The notes under the pieces: generated by a model
The model's input: only the letters and a program-made list of their open reading frames with translations
Told to the model about the DNA's origin: nothing
The model's database searches: none
Shown here: positions 29,127 through 37,905 of the stretch, in pieces
Numbering within the stretch: position 1 is the first letter of the stretch
Layout of the letters: each line of letters begins with the position of its first letter
Assembly (NCBI GenBank): GCA_002278935.1
Contig: NCJL01000004.1
Location: 248,001 to 312,000, forward strand
Source: Gallionellales bacterium 39-52-133
Lineage (GTDB): Bacteria > Pseudomonadota > Gammaproteobacteria > Burkholderiales > Gallionellaceae
DNA: 64,000 nt
Reading direction: 5' to 3'
Made by a program: the position numbers and the translations under genes

Positions 29127-29924
29127 TTAACTTTTGGCTGAGGCAATAATCCCGGCTGTTGGCGAGCTGGGCGATGCGCTATACAGCTTCTTCGGCATGC
29201 GTCCGGCAAGGTAGGCAGCACGCCCGGCATCCACCGCCAGTTTCATCGCGCTGGCCATCAGCACCGGTTTTTGCGCGGCTGCAATTGCGGTGTTCATCAG
29301 CACACCGTGGCAGCCCAGCTCCATCGCTATCGCCGCATCGGAAGCGGTGCCCACGCCGGCATCAACAATAACCGGCACCTGTACCCGTTCCATGATCAGT
29401 TGCAGATTCCACGGATTGAGGATGCCCATGCCCGAGCCTATCAAGGAGGCCAGCGGCATGATCGCGACGCAGCCGATATCTTCCAGCTGCTTGGCAATGA
29501 TGGGATCGTCCGAGGTGTAGACCATCACCTGAAAGCCGTCCTTCACCAGCGTCTTCGCGGCAGCTATGGTTTCCACCACATTGGGGTAGAGCGATTGCGG
29601 ATCGCCCAGCACTTCCAGCTTTACCAGGCTGTGGCCGTCGAGCAGTTCGCGGGCTAATCGTAAGGTTCTCACGGCATCGTCCGCACTGTAGCAGCCGGCG
29701 GTATTCGGCAGCAGGGTGTATTTTGACGGCGGTAATATATCCAGCAGATTAGGCTCGTTCGGGTTCTGCCCGATATTGCTGCGCCGTATCGCGATGGTGA
29801 TAATTTCCGCGCCGCTGGCTTCAATTGCCGCCTGCGTTTCAGCGAAGTCCCTGTACTTGCCGGTGCCGACCAGCAGGCGTGAAGAATAGGATTTGCCCGC
29901 GATGATGAGATTGTCTTGAATCAT
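29127..29924 (-). CDS. thiG: Thiazole synthase ThiG
   Basis: 265 residues. It forms the thiazole ring of thiamine from deoxyxylulose phosphate, dehydroglycine and the ThiS thiocarboxylate. It shows the family start [19 protein letters not shown], the Schiff-base lysine in [10 protein letters not shown], and the phosphate-binding segments GSGMGILNP and [18 protein letters not shown]. It lies 23 bp after thiS on the same strand, the usual pair. No thiamine riboswitch was seen upstream of thiS. Confidence 0.97.
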   Translation of the reverse strand: MIQDNLIIAGKSYSSRLLVGTGKYRDFAETQAAIEASGAEIITIAIRRSNIGQNPNEPNLLDILPPSKYTLLPNTAGCYSADDAVRTLRLARELLDGHSLVKLEVLGDPQSLYPNVVETIAAAKTLVKDGFQVMVYTSDDPIIAKQLEDIGCVAIMPLASLIGSGMGILNPWNLQLIMERVQVPVIVDAGVGTASDAAIAMELGCHGVLMNTAIAAAQKPVLMASAMKLAVDAGRAAYLAGRMPKKLYSASPSSPTAGIIASAKS

Positions 29925-29947
29925 GATAAAGATATTTCCAAAAATAT

Positions 29948-30151
29948 TTAGCCGCCGCCGACCGCAACCACAACTTCAAGTTTGTCGCCATCGGCCAGCA
30001 TTTGTTGAGTGAATTGTCCGCGCGGCACGATTTCGCCATTGCGCTCCAGCGCAATGCGTTTGTTGCCTAGCTGCATCTGTTCGATTAACGCTGCAATACT
30101 GATCGCGGTGTCGAATTGATGCACGGTTCCGTTGATGGAGACTGAAATCAC
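29948..30151 (-). CDS. thiS: ThiS sulfur-carrier protein
   Basis: 67 residues with a ubiquitin-like fold. It ends VVVAVGGG; the C-terminal Gly-Gly is the site that is adenylated and thiocarboxylated to deliver sulfur to ThiG. The final extra Gly (GGG) is slightly unusual but seen in relatives. It is the first gene of the thiS-thiG pair and divergent from an outer-membrane protein gene. Confidence 0.94.
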   Translation of the reverse strand: MISVSINGTVHQFDTAISIAALIEQMQLGNKRIALERNGEIVPRGQFTQQMLADGDKLEVVVAVGGG

Positions 30152-30310
30152 TTGCAGAAAACTCCGGGTTGGTCAGCCACGCATTTTACCCCGAACCTAT
30201 ATAAAACAAGTATTGAATTGCAGTTGAATTTGCGCAGGTCTGCAATGGATATTGTGCTGATCCCTGTTCCTCCACGATAATGTTGAAAAATAGCTGCCTG
30301 GGGGGATGCC

Positions 30311-30952
30311 ATGAAGTTTGGAAATTTTCTGTTGCACCTGCTGCTGCTTGCCGTCTGTATTCCTGCCGCATCGGCCTTTGAAGTGGGTCTTGGAGCCAGC
30401 GCCAGCAAAAAATACCTGAATGTATTTACCGCGGATGGTAAAGAAATTGCCGCTCTGGAAGGCGATTCCGGTTTGTGGCCGTACATCAGTATAAAGTCTG
30501 AGGACAGGTATTTCGGGGACTCATCCTTTGGCTATTTCTTTTACGGCTGGTACTCGCAGGATGCGGTGGATAAGGTGAAGGACCATACGGACCGCGTGCT
30601 GCCCTCCCGTATCAATTTGTCTTTCTTGTACGCGGGAGCGACTGCTTTCTATGTGTTCGGCAACAAACTGGTCACCAAAGACAACGGGCATAGCCAGCAC
30701 GCTGTCGGCATAGGTGCGGGATGGGGTGCTTCAAAAATTAACGGCACCATTCCGGCTGCATTTACCAGCACAGGCGTGGACGAGAAGATCGATTCAAATT
30801 TGACCGGTACCTCCGCCAATATCTATTACCGCTACTTGTGGGAAGAAATGTTTTTGCTTTTTGATGCAAGCACGGTGAAAACAAATAATGGATCGAGAAC
30901 ATATGAGACGACGGAATCTTCAATAACATTGGGACGTTACTTCGATTTTTAA
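30311..30952 (+). CDS. Predicted outer-membrane beta-barrel protein
   Basis: 213 residues. A signal peptide ends ASAF (about residue 23). The rest is rich in alternating hydrophobic strands and aromatic residues, with a C-terminal SSITLGRYFDF whose last residue is Phe, the classic barrel-assembly signal. I do not recognise a specific family; OmpW- or DUF-type small barrels of about 8 strands are possible. It is alone between thiS (divergent) and tRNA-Gly. Confidence 0.6.
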   Translation: MKFGNFLLHLLLLAVCIPAASAFEVGLGASASKKYLNVFTADGKEIAALEGDSGLWPYISIKSEDRYFGDSSFGYFFYGWYSQDAVDKVKDHTDRVLPSRINLSFLYAGATAFYVFGNKLVTKDNGHSQHAVGIGAGWGASKINGTIPAAFTSTGVDEKIDSNLTGTSANIYYRYLWEEMFLLFDASTVKTNNGSRTYETTESSITLGRYFDF

Positions 30953-31049
30953 GTGCCGATTTTTTTATTGCAGCCAGGTATAACCTTTATGGCCTGTGCA
31001 AGCAGGTTGAAGCCGCGATGTTTCCGGTTCAGCCTTACCGCCACGCCGG

Positions 31050-31078
31050 TTGTTGATTCAGCAGGAAAGCATTAGAAT
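31050..31078 (+). promoter_or_regulatory. Sigma-70 promoter of tRNA-Gly
   Basis: TTGTTG, 17 bases, TAGAAT, then the GC-rich stretch GCGCCCC before the tRNA. The spacing is optimal. The GC-rich discriminator is typical of stringently controlled stable-RNA promoters. Confidence 0.55.
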
Positions 31079-31088
31079 GCGCCCCTTT

Positions 31089-31162
31089 GCGGGCGTCGTA
31101 TAATGGTAATACCCAAGCTTCCCAAGCTTGTGCCGTGGGTTCGATTCCCATCGCCCGCTCCA
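31089..31162 (+). tRNA. tRNA-Gly (anticodon CCC)
   Basis: 74 nt including encoded CCA. The acceptor stem GCGGGCG pairs with CGCCCGC. The anticodon stem CAAGC/GCTTG encloses the loop TTCCCAA (anticodon CCC, reads GGG). The T arm is GTGGG-TTCGATT-CCCAT, and the D stem GTAT/ATAC. Confidence 0.97.
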
Positions 31163-31185
31163 GTTTCCCCTCCCCCGGAATGCCG

Positions 31186-32271
31186 CTAATCCAGCTTAAC
31201 GGTTGCCGGCATTCTCGATTTGTATATCAGCAAGACCAGCAACAGTACCAGCAACGCAGCGCCGCCATTGTGAAGAATGGCAATCAGGATCGGCCATGAC
31301 AGGAAGATGGTTGAGACTCCGCTGACAAATTGCGCGGCAAGCGCAATCAGGATCCATTTGCCGGTTTTTTGCAGGCCTTCAATTTTGTAGGCCTTGTGTG
31401 CGAGCCATGCAAGATACGCAATCACAATAAATGCAAAGTTGCGGTGCACCCAGTGGATTGCTGTCAGCGCCTCAACCGGCAGCAAGTCGCCGGCGGAAGT
31501 TTTGCCCAGTTCGCGCCAAAGCGTAAAGCTGTGTTCAAAGTCCATCGGCGGAATAACCATACCGTGACATAGTGGGAAATCGGTGCAGGCCAGCACCGCA
31601 TAGTTGGTGCTCACCCAGCCGCCCAGAATAATCTGTATGGCGAGCAAACCCAAGCCCAGTAGCGCGGGTGTAAAAAGGCTGCGAGCGCCGGCTGCCACGG
31701 CGTGATGCGTATGATGCCGGGCAGCCAGTATGACCAGCAGCCCGAGCATGGTAAGGCCAAGCATCAGATGGATGGTCACGATAATCGGCTGCAATTTCAT
31801 GGTCACCGTCCACGCACCAAATGCGCCCTGCACACAGACCAGAAAAAACAGCGAGGTAGGCAGGCCGGGCGCAAAGCTGAGCAGCTGGCGCGATGACTTT
31901 AGCCACCTGCGCCAGGCTACCACCATGATGGCAATGATCAGCACACCCACTGCCATGGCGAGGTAGCGGTGGATCATTTCTATCCATGCCTTGACCACCG
32001 TGACCGGGCCGGTGGGCATCAACGCTTCGGCGGCGCGGATGTCGGCGTGCGCCTGCACCGGATTGGCTTGGCCGTAACAGCCCGGCCAGTCGGGGCAGCC
32101 CAACCCCGAGTCCGTCAGCCGGGTGAAGGCGCCGAACATGATCAGGTCAAAAGTAAGAAACAGCGTTACCCAAATCAGCTTGCGGTATTTGTTGGTGTCT
32201 TTTGAGGTTAAAACGATAGCGAGCGGCAGCAAGGCAATCAGAAATCCGGTGATGGCGAGTTGAATCAGCAT
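31186..32271 (-). CDS. ctaA: Heme A synthase, COX15/CtaA family
   Basis: 361 residues with about eight membrane helices in two four-helix halves. It hydroxylates heme O to heme A for aa3-type cytochrome oxidases. Family signatures are FGAFTRLTDSGLGCPDWPGC, MIHRYLAMAVG and IHWVHRNFAF, whose histidines are the heme ligands. It converges on tRNA-Gly. No ctaB or cytochrome oxidase genes are in the window. Confidence 0.94.
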   Translation of the reverse strand: MLIQLAITGFLIALLPLAIVLTSKDTNKYRKLIWVTLFLTFDLIMFGAFTRLTDSGLGCPDWPGCYGQANPVQAHADIRAAEALMPTGPVTVVKAWIEMIHRYLAMAVGVLIIAIMVVAWRRWLKSSRQLLSFAPGLPTSLFFLVCVQGAFGAWTVTMKLQPIIVTIHLMLGLTMLGLLVILAARHHTHHAVAAGARSLFTPALLGLGLLAIQIILGGWVSTNYAVLACTDFPLCHGMVIPPMDFEHSFTLWRELGKTSAGDLLPVEALTAIHWVHRNFAFIVIAYLAWLAHKAYKIEGLQKTGKWILIALAAQFVSGVSTIFLSWPILIAILHNGGAALLVLLLVLLIYKSRMPATVKLD

Positions 32272-32370
32272 GGTGGTAATCGCTCAGTGCAAAAAAATGA
32301 AGCTCGAATCATCCCTGCTTGGGCTGTGCAAGTCAACGCTTGAAAATGTTTCAGGCACTGGAAGTTAAAG

Positions 32371-32406
32371 TAAAAATATTCAATATAATCAAATACTTGC
32401 AATTGA
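32371..32406 (+). repeat. AT-rich IHF-like intergenic repeat, copy 3
   Basis: Plus strand AATATTCAATATAATCAA, then ATACTTGCAATT. The 13-mer AATCAAATACTTG fits WATCARNNNNTTR. It lies about 120 bp upstream of the monooxygenase-like gene; TATAAT within it could also serve as a -10 box. Confidence 0.65.
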
Positions 32407-32526
32407 CAGGGAGTGATATAAGCCCTTGATATTTCAATGGTTTTTAATAATTATCTGAGCCATATAAAAGCATATATATACATTCCAAGGTAAAATGACG
32501 AACTGATTTAAATGGAAGGGCAGTTG

Positions 32527-33783
32527 ATGAAGTGCGTAGATGATTTTCGCCTGAAGTTTGGCAAGCATGAGTTGGTACCAATTATGATAGGCGGGATGGG
32601 CGTGGATATTTCCACCGCCGATCTGGCGCTGGAAGTTGCGCGCCTTGGTGGCGTGGGGCATTTGTCCGATGCGATGTTGCCCACGGTGACGGACAGGCGC
32701 TACCAGACCAAATTCGTAAAGCAAAAAACCAAGCAGTACAAATACAACGTAGAAAATTCCGACAAATCCGCCGTGCAGTTTGATCTCGGCCAGATTGCCG
32801 AGGCTACCCGTGTGCATGTGAGCCGCGCGATGGAAGCCAAGCGCGGCTCCGGCATGATTTTCGTCAACTGCATGGAAAAGCTCACCATGAATGCGCCACG
32901 CGAGACCTTGCGTGTGCGACTGCACGAGGCGCTTTCGGCCGGCATTGACGGCATTACCCTGAGTGCGGGTCTGCATCTGGGGTCGTTTGGCCTGATGGAA
33001 GATCATCCGCGTTTCCGCGATGCGAAGCTCGGCATCATCGTTTCCTCCGTGCGCGCACTGCAATTGTTTCTGCGCAAAAACGCAAAACTCAATCGTCTGC
33101 CCGATTTTATCGTGGTGGAAGGCCCGCTGGCTGGCGGGCACCTCGGCTTTGGCATGGACTGGGCCGACTACGACCTGATGGAAATCTTCAAGGAGATTCT
33201 CACCTTCTTGCGCACCGAGAAACTCGATATTCCTTTGATCCCGGCCGGCGGAATCTTTACCGGCAGCGATGCCACCGCTTTTATGGAGGCGGGAGCCGGA
33301 GCAGTGCAGGTGGCCACGCGCTTTACAGCGACACATGAGTGCGGCCTTCCGGAAAAAGTGGTGCAGGAATATTTCAAGACCAGTGAAGACAATATTGAAG
33401 TCAACACCATTTCACCCACCGGCTACCCGATGCGCATGCTGAAAAACAGCCCGGCTATTGGCGCCGGCATACGACCCAACTGCGAAGCCTACGGTTACTT
33501 GCTCGATGCGACCGGCAATTGCGCCTACATCACCGCCTACAATGAGCAGGTTGCCTTGCATCCCGATGCGAAGAAAATTGTGGTGATGGACAAAACCTGC
33601 CTGTGCACGCATATGCGCAATTTTGATTGCTGGACCTGCGGTCATTACACTTACAGGCTCAAGGACACGACAATCAAACGTCCGGATGGCACTTACCAGA
33701 CGCTGACCGCAGAGCATGTTTTCAAGGATTACCAGTTCAGCAAGGATAACAAGATTGCTCTGCCTGCCGCAGAAATAAAATAG
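32527..33783 (+). CDS. Nitronate monooxygenase-like flavoprotein with Cys-rich tail
   Basis: 418 residues from ATG 32527 (GGAAGG at 32515-32520); ATG 32512 is an alternative. The FMN TIM-barrel of the 2-nitropropane dioxygenase family is seen in PIMIGGMGVDIS, VEGPLAGGHLGFG, PAGGIFTGSDA and GAGAVQVATRF. After the barrel an unusual region contains KTCLCTHMRNFDCWTCG: four cysteines in CxC and CxxC pairs that could bind a metal or iron-sulfur cluster. It is longer than ordinary nitronate monooxygenases (about 320-380 residues). The true substrate is unknown; enoyl reductase FabK-like or other flavin roles are possible. Confidence 0.8.
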   Translation: MKCVDDFRLKFGKHELVPIMIGGMGVDISTADLALEVARLGGVGHLSDAMLPTVTDRRYQTKFVKQKTKQYKYNVENSDKSAVQFDLGQIAEATRVHVSRAMEAKRGSGMIFVNCMEKLTMNAPRETLRVRLHEALSAGIDGITLSAGLHLGSFGLMEDHPRFRDAKLGIIVSSVRALQLFLRKNAKLNRLPDFIVVEGPLAGGHLGFGMDWADYDLMEIFKEILTFLRTEKLDIPLIPAGGIFTGSDATAFMEAGAGAVQVATRFTATHECGLPEKVVQEYFKTSEDNIEVNTISPTGYPMRMLKNSPAIGAGIRPNCEAYGYLLDATGNCAYITAYNEQVALHPDAKKIVVMDKTCLCTHMRNFDCWTCGHYTYRLKDTTIKRPDGTYQTLTAEHVFKDYQFSKDNKIALPAAEIK

Positions 33784-33808
33784 TCGGGCAAGGTTGATGC
33801 AACAAAAC

Positions 33809-33839
33809 GAAGCGCAAAACGAGCCCCGGTTTGCGCTTC
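33809..33839 (+). terminator. Hairpin after the monooxygenase-like gene
   Basis: GAAGCGCAAA (33809-33818) and TTTGCGCTTC (33830-33839) form a perfect 10-bp stem with an 11-base loop, followed by ATTTATCC. The T-run is weak, so termination may be partial. Confidence 0.6.
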
Positions 33840-33892
33840 ATTTATCCTTGCCAGTGATAATTGCCTGGTCATTTTTAAAGGGTTACTGAAAA

Positions 33893-36151
33893 ATGAAGAA
33901 AGTACTAAAGTATGGCCTGCTGGGTCTGGTGATTGTTCTGGTGCTGATCGCGGGTGTTATCAGTTACTTTGTTGCCACCTTTAATCCCAATGAATACAAG
34001 CCGCAAATCATTCAGGCGGTAAAAGATAAACAACAGCGCACGCTGAAGCTGGATGGGGATATCAAGCTGACCATTTTCCCCAGCATAGGGGCAAAAATAG
34101 AAAAAATTTCACTGTCGGAATACAACAGCAGCAAGCAGTTTGCCGCCGTTGAAAGCGCGCGTGTTTCAGTAGCATTGCTGCCGTTGCTTTCAAGGCAGGT
34201 GGTGGTTAACGAGGTCGCGCTAAGCGGTGTCAGGGTAACGGTTGTCAAATTCAAGGATGGCAGCAGCAATCTGGACGACTTGCTGACCAGGCAGGAAAGC
34301 AAAGAGGAGTCGCAAGCGGCAGCGAAAGCGAAGCCGCAGGCAGCAGTCAATTTTGATATTGCCGGTGTGACGGTGGAAAACACAGTGTTGAGCTACCGTG
34401 ATGAAGCTACGGGCGCACAGTACACGGTAAAAGATATCAATCTTAAAACCGGCAGGATTGCCAACGGCGTGCCGGTAAAAATCAATCTGGACGCGGTGAT
34501 ACATGCGAATAAACCAGAGCTGAATATCGCGGCAATAATCCAAACCCAGCTCACCTTTGATCTGGAGAAAAATTTCTACCAGCTGGAGGGGCTGGATCTG
34601 CAAATGAACGGAACGGCACTGGATATCAGCAAGCTGCAGCTAAAGGCATCGGGCAATGCCAGCGCCAATCTTGCCACACAGGAATTCGGTGCGAAAAGAC
34701 TGGCACTTACAGCCAAAGGCATGAAGGGCAGGGATAACTTTGAAGCCAGTCTGGATATGCCGTCACTCAGCTTTACCAGGGATAACGTGGCATCCGGAAA
34801 AATATCGGTCAATGCCAGACTGGATGGCGAGATGGGCAAAGTCATCGCGGCGCTGTCGCTGCAGGATATGCAGGGAAACAGCTCTTCATTTAAGAGCGGC
34901 GAGCTGGTACTGGATGTTGATTTTAAACAGCCGGAACAGGCATTCAAATTAAAGTTGTCTACCCCATTGGTCGGCAGCCTGGAGGCAAAACAGCTCAATC
35001 TGTCCAGTCTGGTTTTTGCGCTGAATGCCACCGGTGAAAAATTGCCCAATAAATCTGTGAGCAGCGAAATGAAAGGCAGCGTTCAGATTGATGGCGGGCG
35101 AGAAAGCGTGCACCTTAATCTCGCAGGCGGCCTGCTGCAAAGCCAGATTAAAGCCAAGCTTGCACTGAAAAATTTTTCCTCGCCCGCGATTCGTTTCGAT
35201 CTGGATGTGGATCAGTTTGATGCCGACCCCTATCTGCCGAAAAAATCTGCCGCCGCCGCTGCTGCTGAAAAATCTGAAACGGCAGCCGAACAGCCGTTTG
35301 ATTTGTCAGCGCTGAAAAAATTGAATGTGCAGGGTGGTTTGCGTCTGGGTTCGCTCAAAATTGCGAATATCAAATCCTCGCAATTGCGTGTCGATGTAAA
35401 GGCGCTCGATGGTCAGGTGGATATCAATCCATTGTCGGCGAATTTGTATCAGGGCAGCATGAAGGGCAGCATTGCGGTAAATGCCAGACAGTCCAGACCA
35501 AGCTTTGAAATCAGGCAAACATTAAGCGCGGTGCAGATTGGGCCGCTGCTCAAGGACGCGGTTGATCTTGATATCGCGGAGGGCAAAGGCAATGTAGGCA
35601 TCAACCTCACCACGCAGGGCAATACCGTGAGCGCGCTGAAAAAGGCCTTGCACGGAACGCTGGGCGTGAATCTGGCAAATGGCGCCATCAAGGGCGTGGA
35701 TCTCGGCAAGCTGGTACATGGTGCGCAAAATATCGGGCAGGGCAAGGGCGTGGAAACACTCAAGCCGGTTGCGACCGACAGGACAGACTTCACCGAGTTC
35801 AAGGCCAACTTCAAGGTGAATAACGGCGTGGCGCACAACGATGACCTGCTGGTGAAATCGCAATCCCTGCGCGTGACAGGCAATGGTGATGTCGACATCG
35901 GCAACAGCAGCATCAACTACGGGGTCAAGGCCACTGTGGCCGATTCAGTCGATGTCAAAAAAGGCAGTCTGACAATTCCGGTGCAGCTCAGCGGGCCGTT
36001 TGCCGATCTGAAATTCAAGGTTGATTACGGCGCGGTTGTTGCGGATGTGGTTAAGCAAAAAGTTGATGCGAAGATTGAGGAAAAAAGGGAAGAACTGAAG
36101 AAGCAGTTGCAGGAGAAGCTGAAAGGCGGCCTGCAAAATCTGTTCAAATAA
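33893..36151 (+). CDS. AsmA-family envelope protein
   Basis: 752 residues. One N-terminal membrane helix (about 8-28) is followed by a large periplasmic region with an AsmA N-terminal domain (FNPNEYKPQIIQAVKDKQQR, LDGDIKLTIFPSIGAKIEK) and a C-terminal AsmA domain (LHGTLGVNLANGAIKGVDL) ending in a charged coiled-coil tail. The family belongs to the bridge-like proteins implicated in phospholipid transport to, or assembly of, the outer membrane. It lies directly against mutY (3 bp between stop and ATG), so the two are likely co-transcribed. Confidence 0.92.
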   Translation: MKKVLKYGLLGLVIVLVLIAGVISYFVATFNPNEYKPQIIQAVKDKQQRTLKLDGDIKLTIFPSIGAKIEKISLSEYNSSKQFAAVESARVSVALLPLLSRQVVVNEVALSGVRVTVVKFKDGSSNLDDLLTRQESKEESQAAAKAKPQAAVNFDIAGVTVENTVLSYRDEATGAQYTVKDINLKTGRIANGVPVKINLDAVIHANKPELNIAAIIQTQLTFDLEKNFYQLEGLDLQMNGTALDISKLQLKASGNASANLATQEFGAKRLALTAKGMKGRDNFEASLDMPSLSFTRDNVASGKISVNARLDGEMGKVIAALSLQDMQGNSSSFKSGELVLDVDFKQPEQAFKLKLSTPLVGSLEAKQLNLSSLVFALNATGEKLPNKSVSSEMKGSVQIDGGRESVHLNLAGGLLQSQIKAKLALKNFSSPAIRFDLDVDQFDADPYLPKKSAAAAAAEKSETAAEQPFDLSALKKLNVQGGLRLGSLKIANIKSSQLRVDVKALDGQVDINPLSANLYQGSMKGSIAVNARQSRPSFEIRQTLSAVQIGPLLKDAVDLDIAEGKGNVGINLTTQGNTVSALKKALHGTLGVNLANGAIKGVDLGKLVHGAQNIGQGKGVETLKPVATDRTDFTEFKANFKVNNGVAHNDDLLVKSQSLRVTGNGDVDIGNSSINYGVKATVADSVDVKKGSLTIPVQLSGPFADLKFKVDYGAVVADVVKQKVDAKIEEKREELKKQLQEKLKGGLQNLFK

Positions 36152-36154
36152 GTG

Positions 36155-37231
36155 ATGAGTGATTTTTCCACGCGTGTCATTCTTTGGCAGCGTAAACATG
36201 GCCGTCACGGCCTGCCCTGGCAAGGCGCGGATGCCTACCGCGTATGGCTGTCCGAGATCATGCTGCAGCAGACCCAGGTTGCCACCGTCATCCCCTATTA
36301 CCAGCGTTTTGTCGCCTCGTTTCCGAGCGTTTCAGCTCTCGCAGCAGCCAGCATGGATGAGGTGCTGGCGCACTGGAGCGGCCTCGGCTACTACGCGCGC
36401 GGCCGCAACCTGCACCGCGCCGCGCAAATCATTGCGGATAAACATCAGGGAGAATTCCCGCGCGAATTTGAGCAGATACTCGACCTGCCCGGCATAGGCC
36501 GCTCCACTGCCGCCGCCATCTGCGCGCTGGCTTATCATGAGCGCCGCGCGATACTGGATGGCAACGTCAAGCGCGTGCTGGCACGCTACTGCGGCATCAG
36601 CGGTTCGACAATAGATAAAAAAATTGAAGAGCAGATGTGGCAGCAGGCCGAGCTCTTGCTCCCCAAAGATCAATCCCCTCGCCCCGCAAGGGTGAGGGGT
36701 GGTCTTGATTCTTCCATCTCAACCTACACCCAGGCCCTGATGGATATGGGTGCCACCATCTGCACACGCAGCAAGCCAAAGTGTGAACTTTGCCCGGTGC
36801 ACAGCGACTGTGTCGCACTGCAATCAAATCGCGTTGCAGTGCTGCCTCCCCCCCGCGCTCGAAAGACCGTGCCGGAAAAACACACCACCTTTTTATTGTT
36901 GCTGCACGGCAATGACATCCTGCTGGAAAAACGTCCTCCGCAGGGCATCTGGGGCGGGATGTGGTGTTTGCCGCAGATTGAGGATGGCAGCGGGGTGGTG
37001 GACGATTATTTGCAGATTGCAGGTATGGAGGTGAGCGAGAGAATTGAGCTGGAAGAGTTTACGCATACCTTTACGCATTTTAAATTGCATATAGTGCCGG
37101 TGTTGTTGCGGGTGGCTTGCAAGCCGGATCAGGTGCAACAGGGGGGAAGTGAGTGGATGGATCTGCAGGAGGCTTTGCGGGCGGGGATACCAGCGCCGGT
37201 GCGCAGTCTGCTGCAAAAATTGCAGTCGTAG
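36155..37231 (+). CDS. mutY: Adenine DNA glycosylase MutY with small insertion
   Basis: 358 residues. It removes adenine mispaired with 8-oxoguanine. Catalytic Glu in LSEIMLQQTQV, helix-hairpin-helix LPGIGRSTAAAI, catalytic Asp in AILDGNVKRV, 4Fe-4S ligands CTRSKPKCELCPVHSDC (C-x6-C-x2-C-x5-C), and a C-terminal NUDIX-like 8-oxoG recognition domain. Between LLLPKD and STYTQALMD there are about 15 extra residues, encoded by a DNA hairpin at 36675-36699; see findings. The start is ATG 36155, 3 bp after the asmA stop. Confidence 0.95.
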   Translation: MSDFSTRVILWQRKHGRHGLPWQGADAYRVWLSEIMLQQTQVATVIPYYQRFVASFPSVSALAAASMDEVLAHWSGLGYYARGRNLHRAAQIIADKHQGEFPREFEQILDLPGIGRSTAAAICALAYHERRAILDGNVKRVLARYCGISGSTIDKKIEEQMWQQAELLLPKDQSPRPARVRGGLDSSISTYTQALMDMGATICTRSKPKCELCPVHSDCVALQSNRVAVLPPPRARKTVPEKHTTFLLLLHGNDILLEKRPPQGIWGGMWCLPQIEDGSGVVDDYLQIAGMEVSERIELEEFTHTFTHFKLHIVPVLLRVACKPDQVQQGGSEWMDLQEALRAGIPAPVRSLLQKLQS

Positions 37232-37264
37232 GTTGGGTTAGCAGGTTTTATCGCGTAACCCAAC
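37232..37264. repeat. Short inverted repeat after mutY
   Basis: GTTGGGTTA (37232-37240) and TAACCCAAC (37256-37264) form a 9-bp stem with a 15-base loop. Similar GGTTGGGTTA hairpins recur in many bacterial genomes as dispersed repeats. It may also act as a mutY terminator. Confidence 0.6.
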
Positions 37265-37274
37265 ATTTAATTTG

Positions 37275-37878
37275 AAAATCAACTTCAACTTCAACTTCAA
37301 CTTCGCCGGGGGCAGCCCGGCAGCTGGTTACTTTCTTTTGCTTCGCCAAAAGAAAGTAACCAAAGAAAAGGCGACCCCGGTTTACCGCCCCTGCGGGGTG
37401 CCCTCAATTTTTCATCAGCAAGCGGGGCTGCGGAACTCGCACGATCTGCTGCGCAGCCACGTGCTCAAACAGTCCTCGCCTAACTGCACCGCTTGCTGAT
37501 GAAAAATTGAGGCGGTGCACAGGGGGAAGGTAAGTCAAAGTCGAAATCAAAGTCACAAGCAAAATCAAAACAGAAAAACAAATCGTGTGGGCAAAGCCCA
37601 CACTCGAACTTGGCTTTTGAATCAGTTTTTGATTTTCGCTTTTGGGCACCCCTCATCCGCCACCGAGTAGCGCAGACAGGTCAGGGAATTCTGACGAATA
37701 TGTTTGAGCACGTGGACGCGCAGCGGATCGTGCGAGTTTATGAGGAAGCCTGGCCTGGCGAGCAACGCAGGGAACCTCGAAGAGGTGGCGGATTGGGGTT
37801 CGCCTTCTTTGGGTTACCTTTCTTGGCGAAGCAAGAAAGGTAACCAGCTGCCGGGCTGCCCCCGGCGAAGTTGATTTT
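37275..37878. mobile_element. 604-bp inverted-repeat (MITE-like) element without a transposase
   Basis: Both ends read AAAATCAACTTC and then share GCCGGGGGCAGCCCGGCAGC followed by TGGTTAC. A nested hairpin follows (GGTTACTTTCTTTTGCTTCG and partner). The arms also carry an inner inverted pair: GCACGATCTGCTGCGCAGCC at about 37440 matches GCGCAGCGGATCGTGC near 37720 in reverse. Within the left arm CAATTTTTCATCAGCAAGCG (about 37405) is matched by the reverse complement near 37490. The left end has the hexamer AACTTC four times, the right end once. Open frames inside (for example 37610-37843) follow the repeat arms and encode nothing recognisable. Confidence 0.75.
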
Positions 37879-37905
37879 AAGATGTGGTTTTCAGCTACGA
37901 GAAAG

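Noticed and set aside
30152..30310. Thiamine riboswitch upstream of thiS
   Set aside because: No CTGAGA-type conserved core is visible on the minus strand in this gap.
37281..37304. Tandem AACTTC units as a CRISPR-like array
   Set aside because: They are direct hexamer repeats without spacers; no CRISPR array or cas gene was found in the window.
37610..37843. Open frames inside the inverted-repeat element
   Set aside because: They follow the palindromic arms and encode no recognisable domain or transposase motif.
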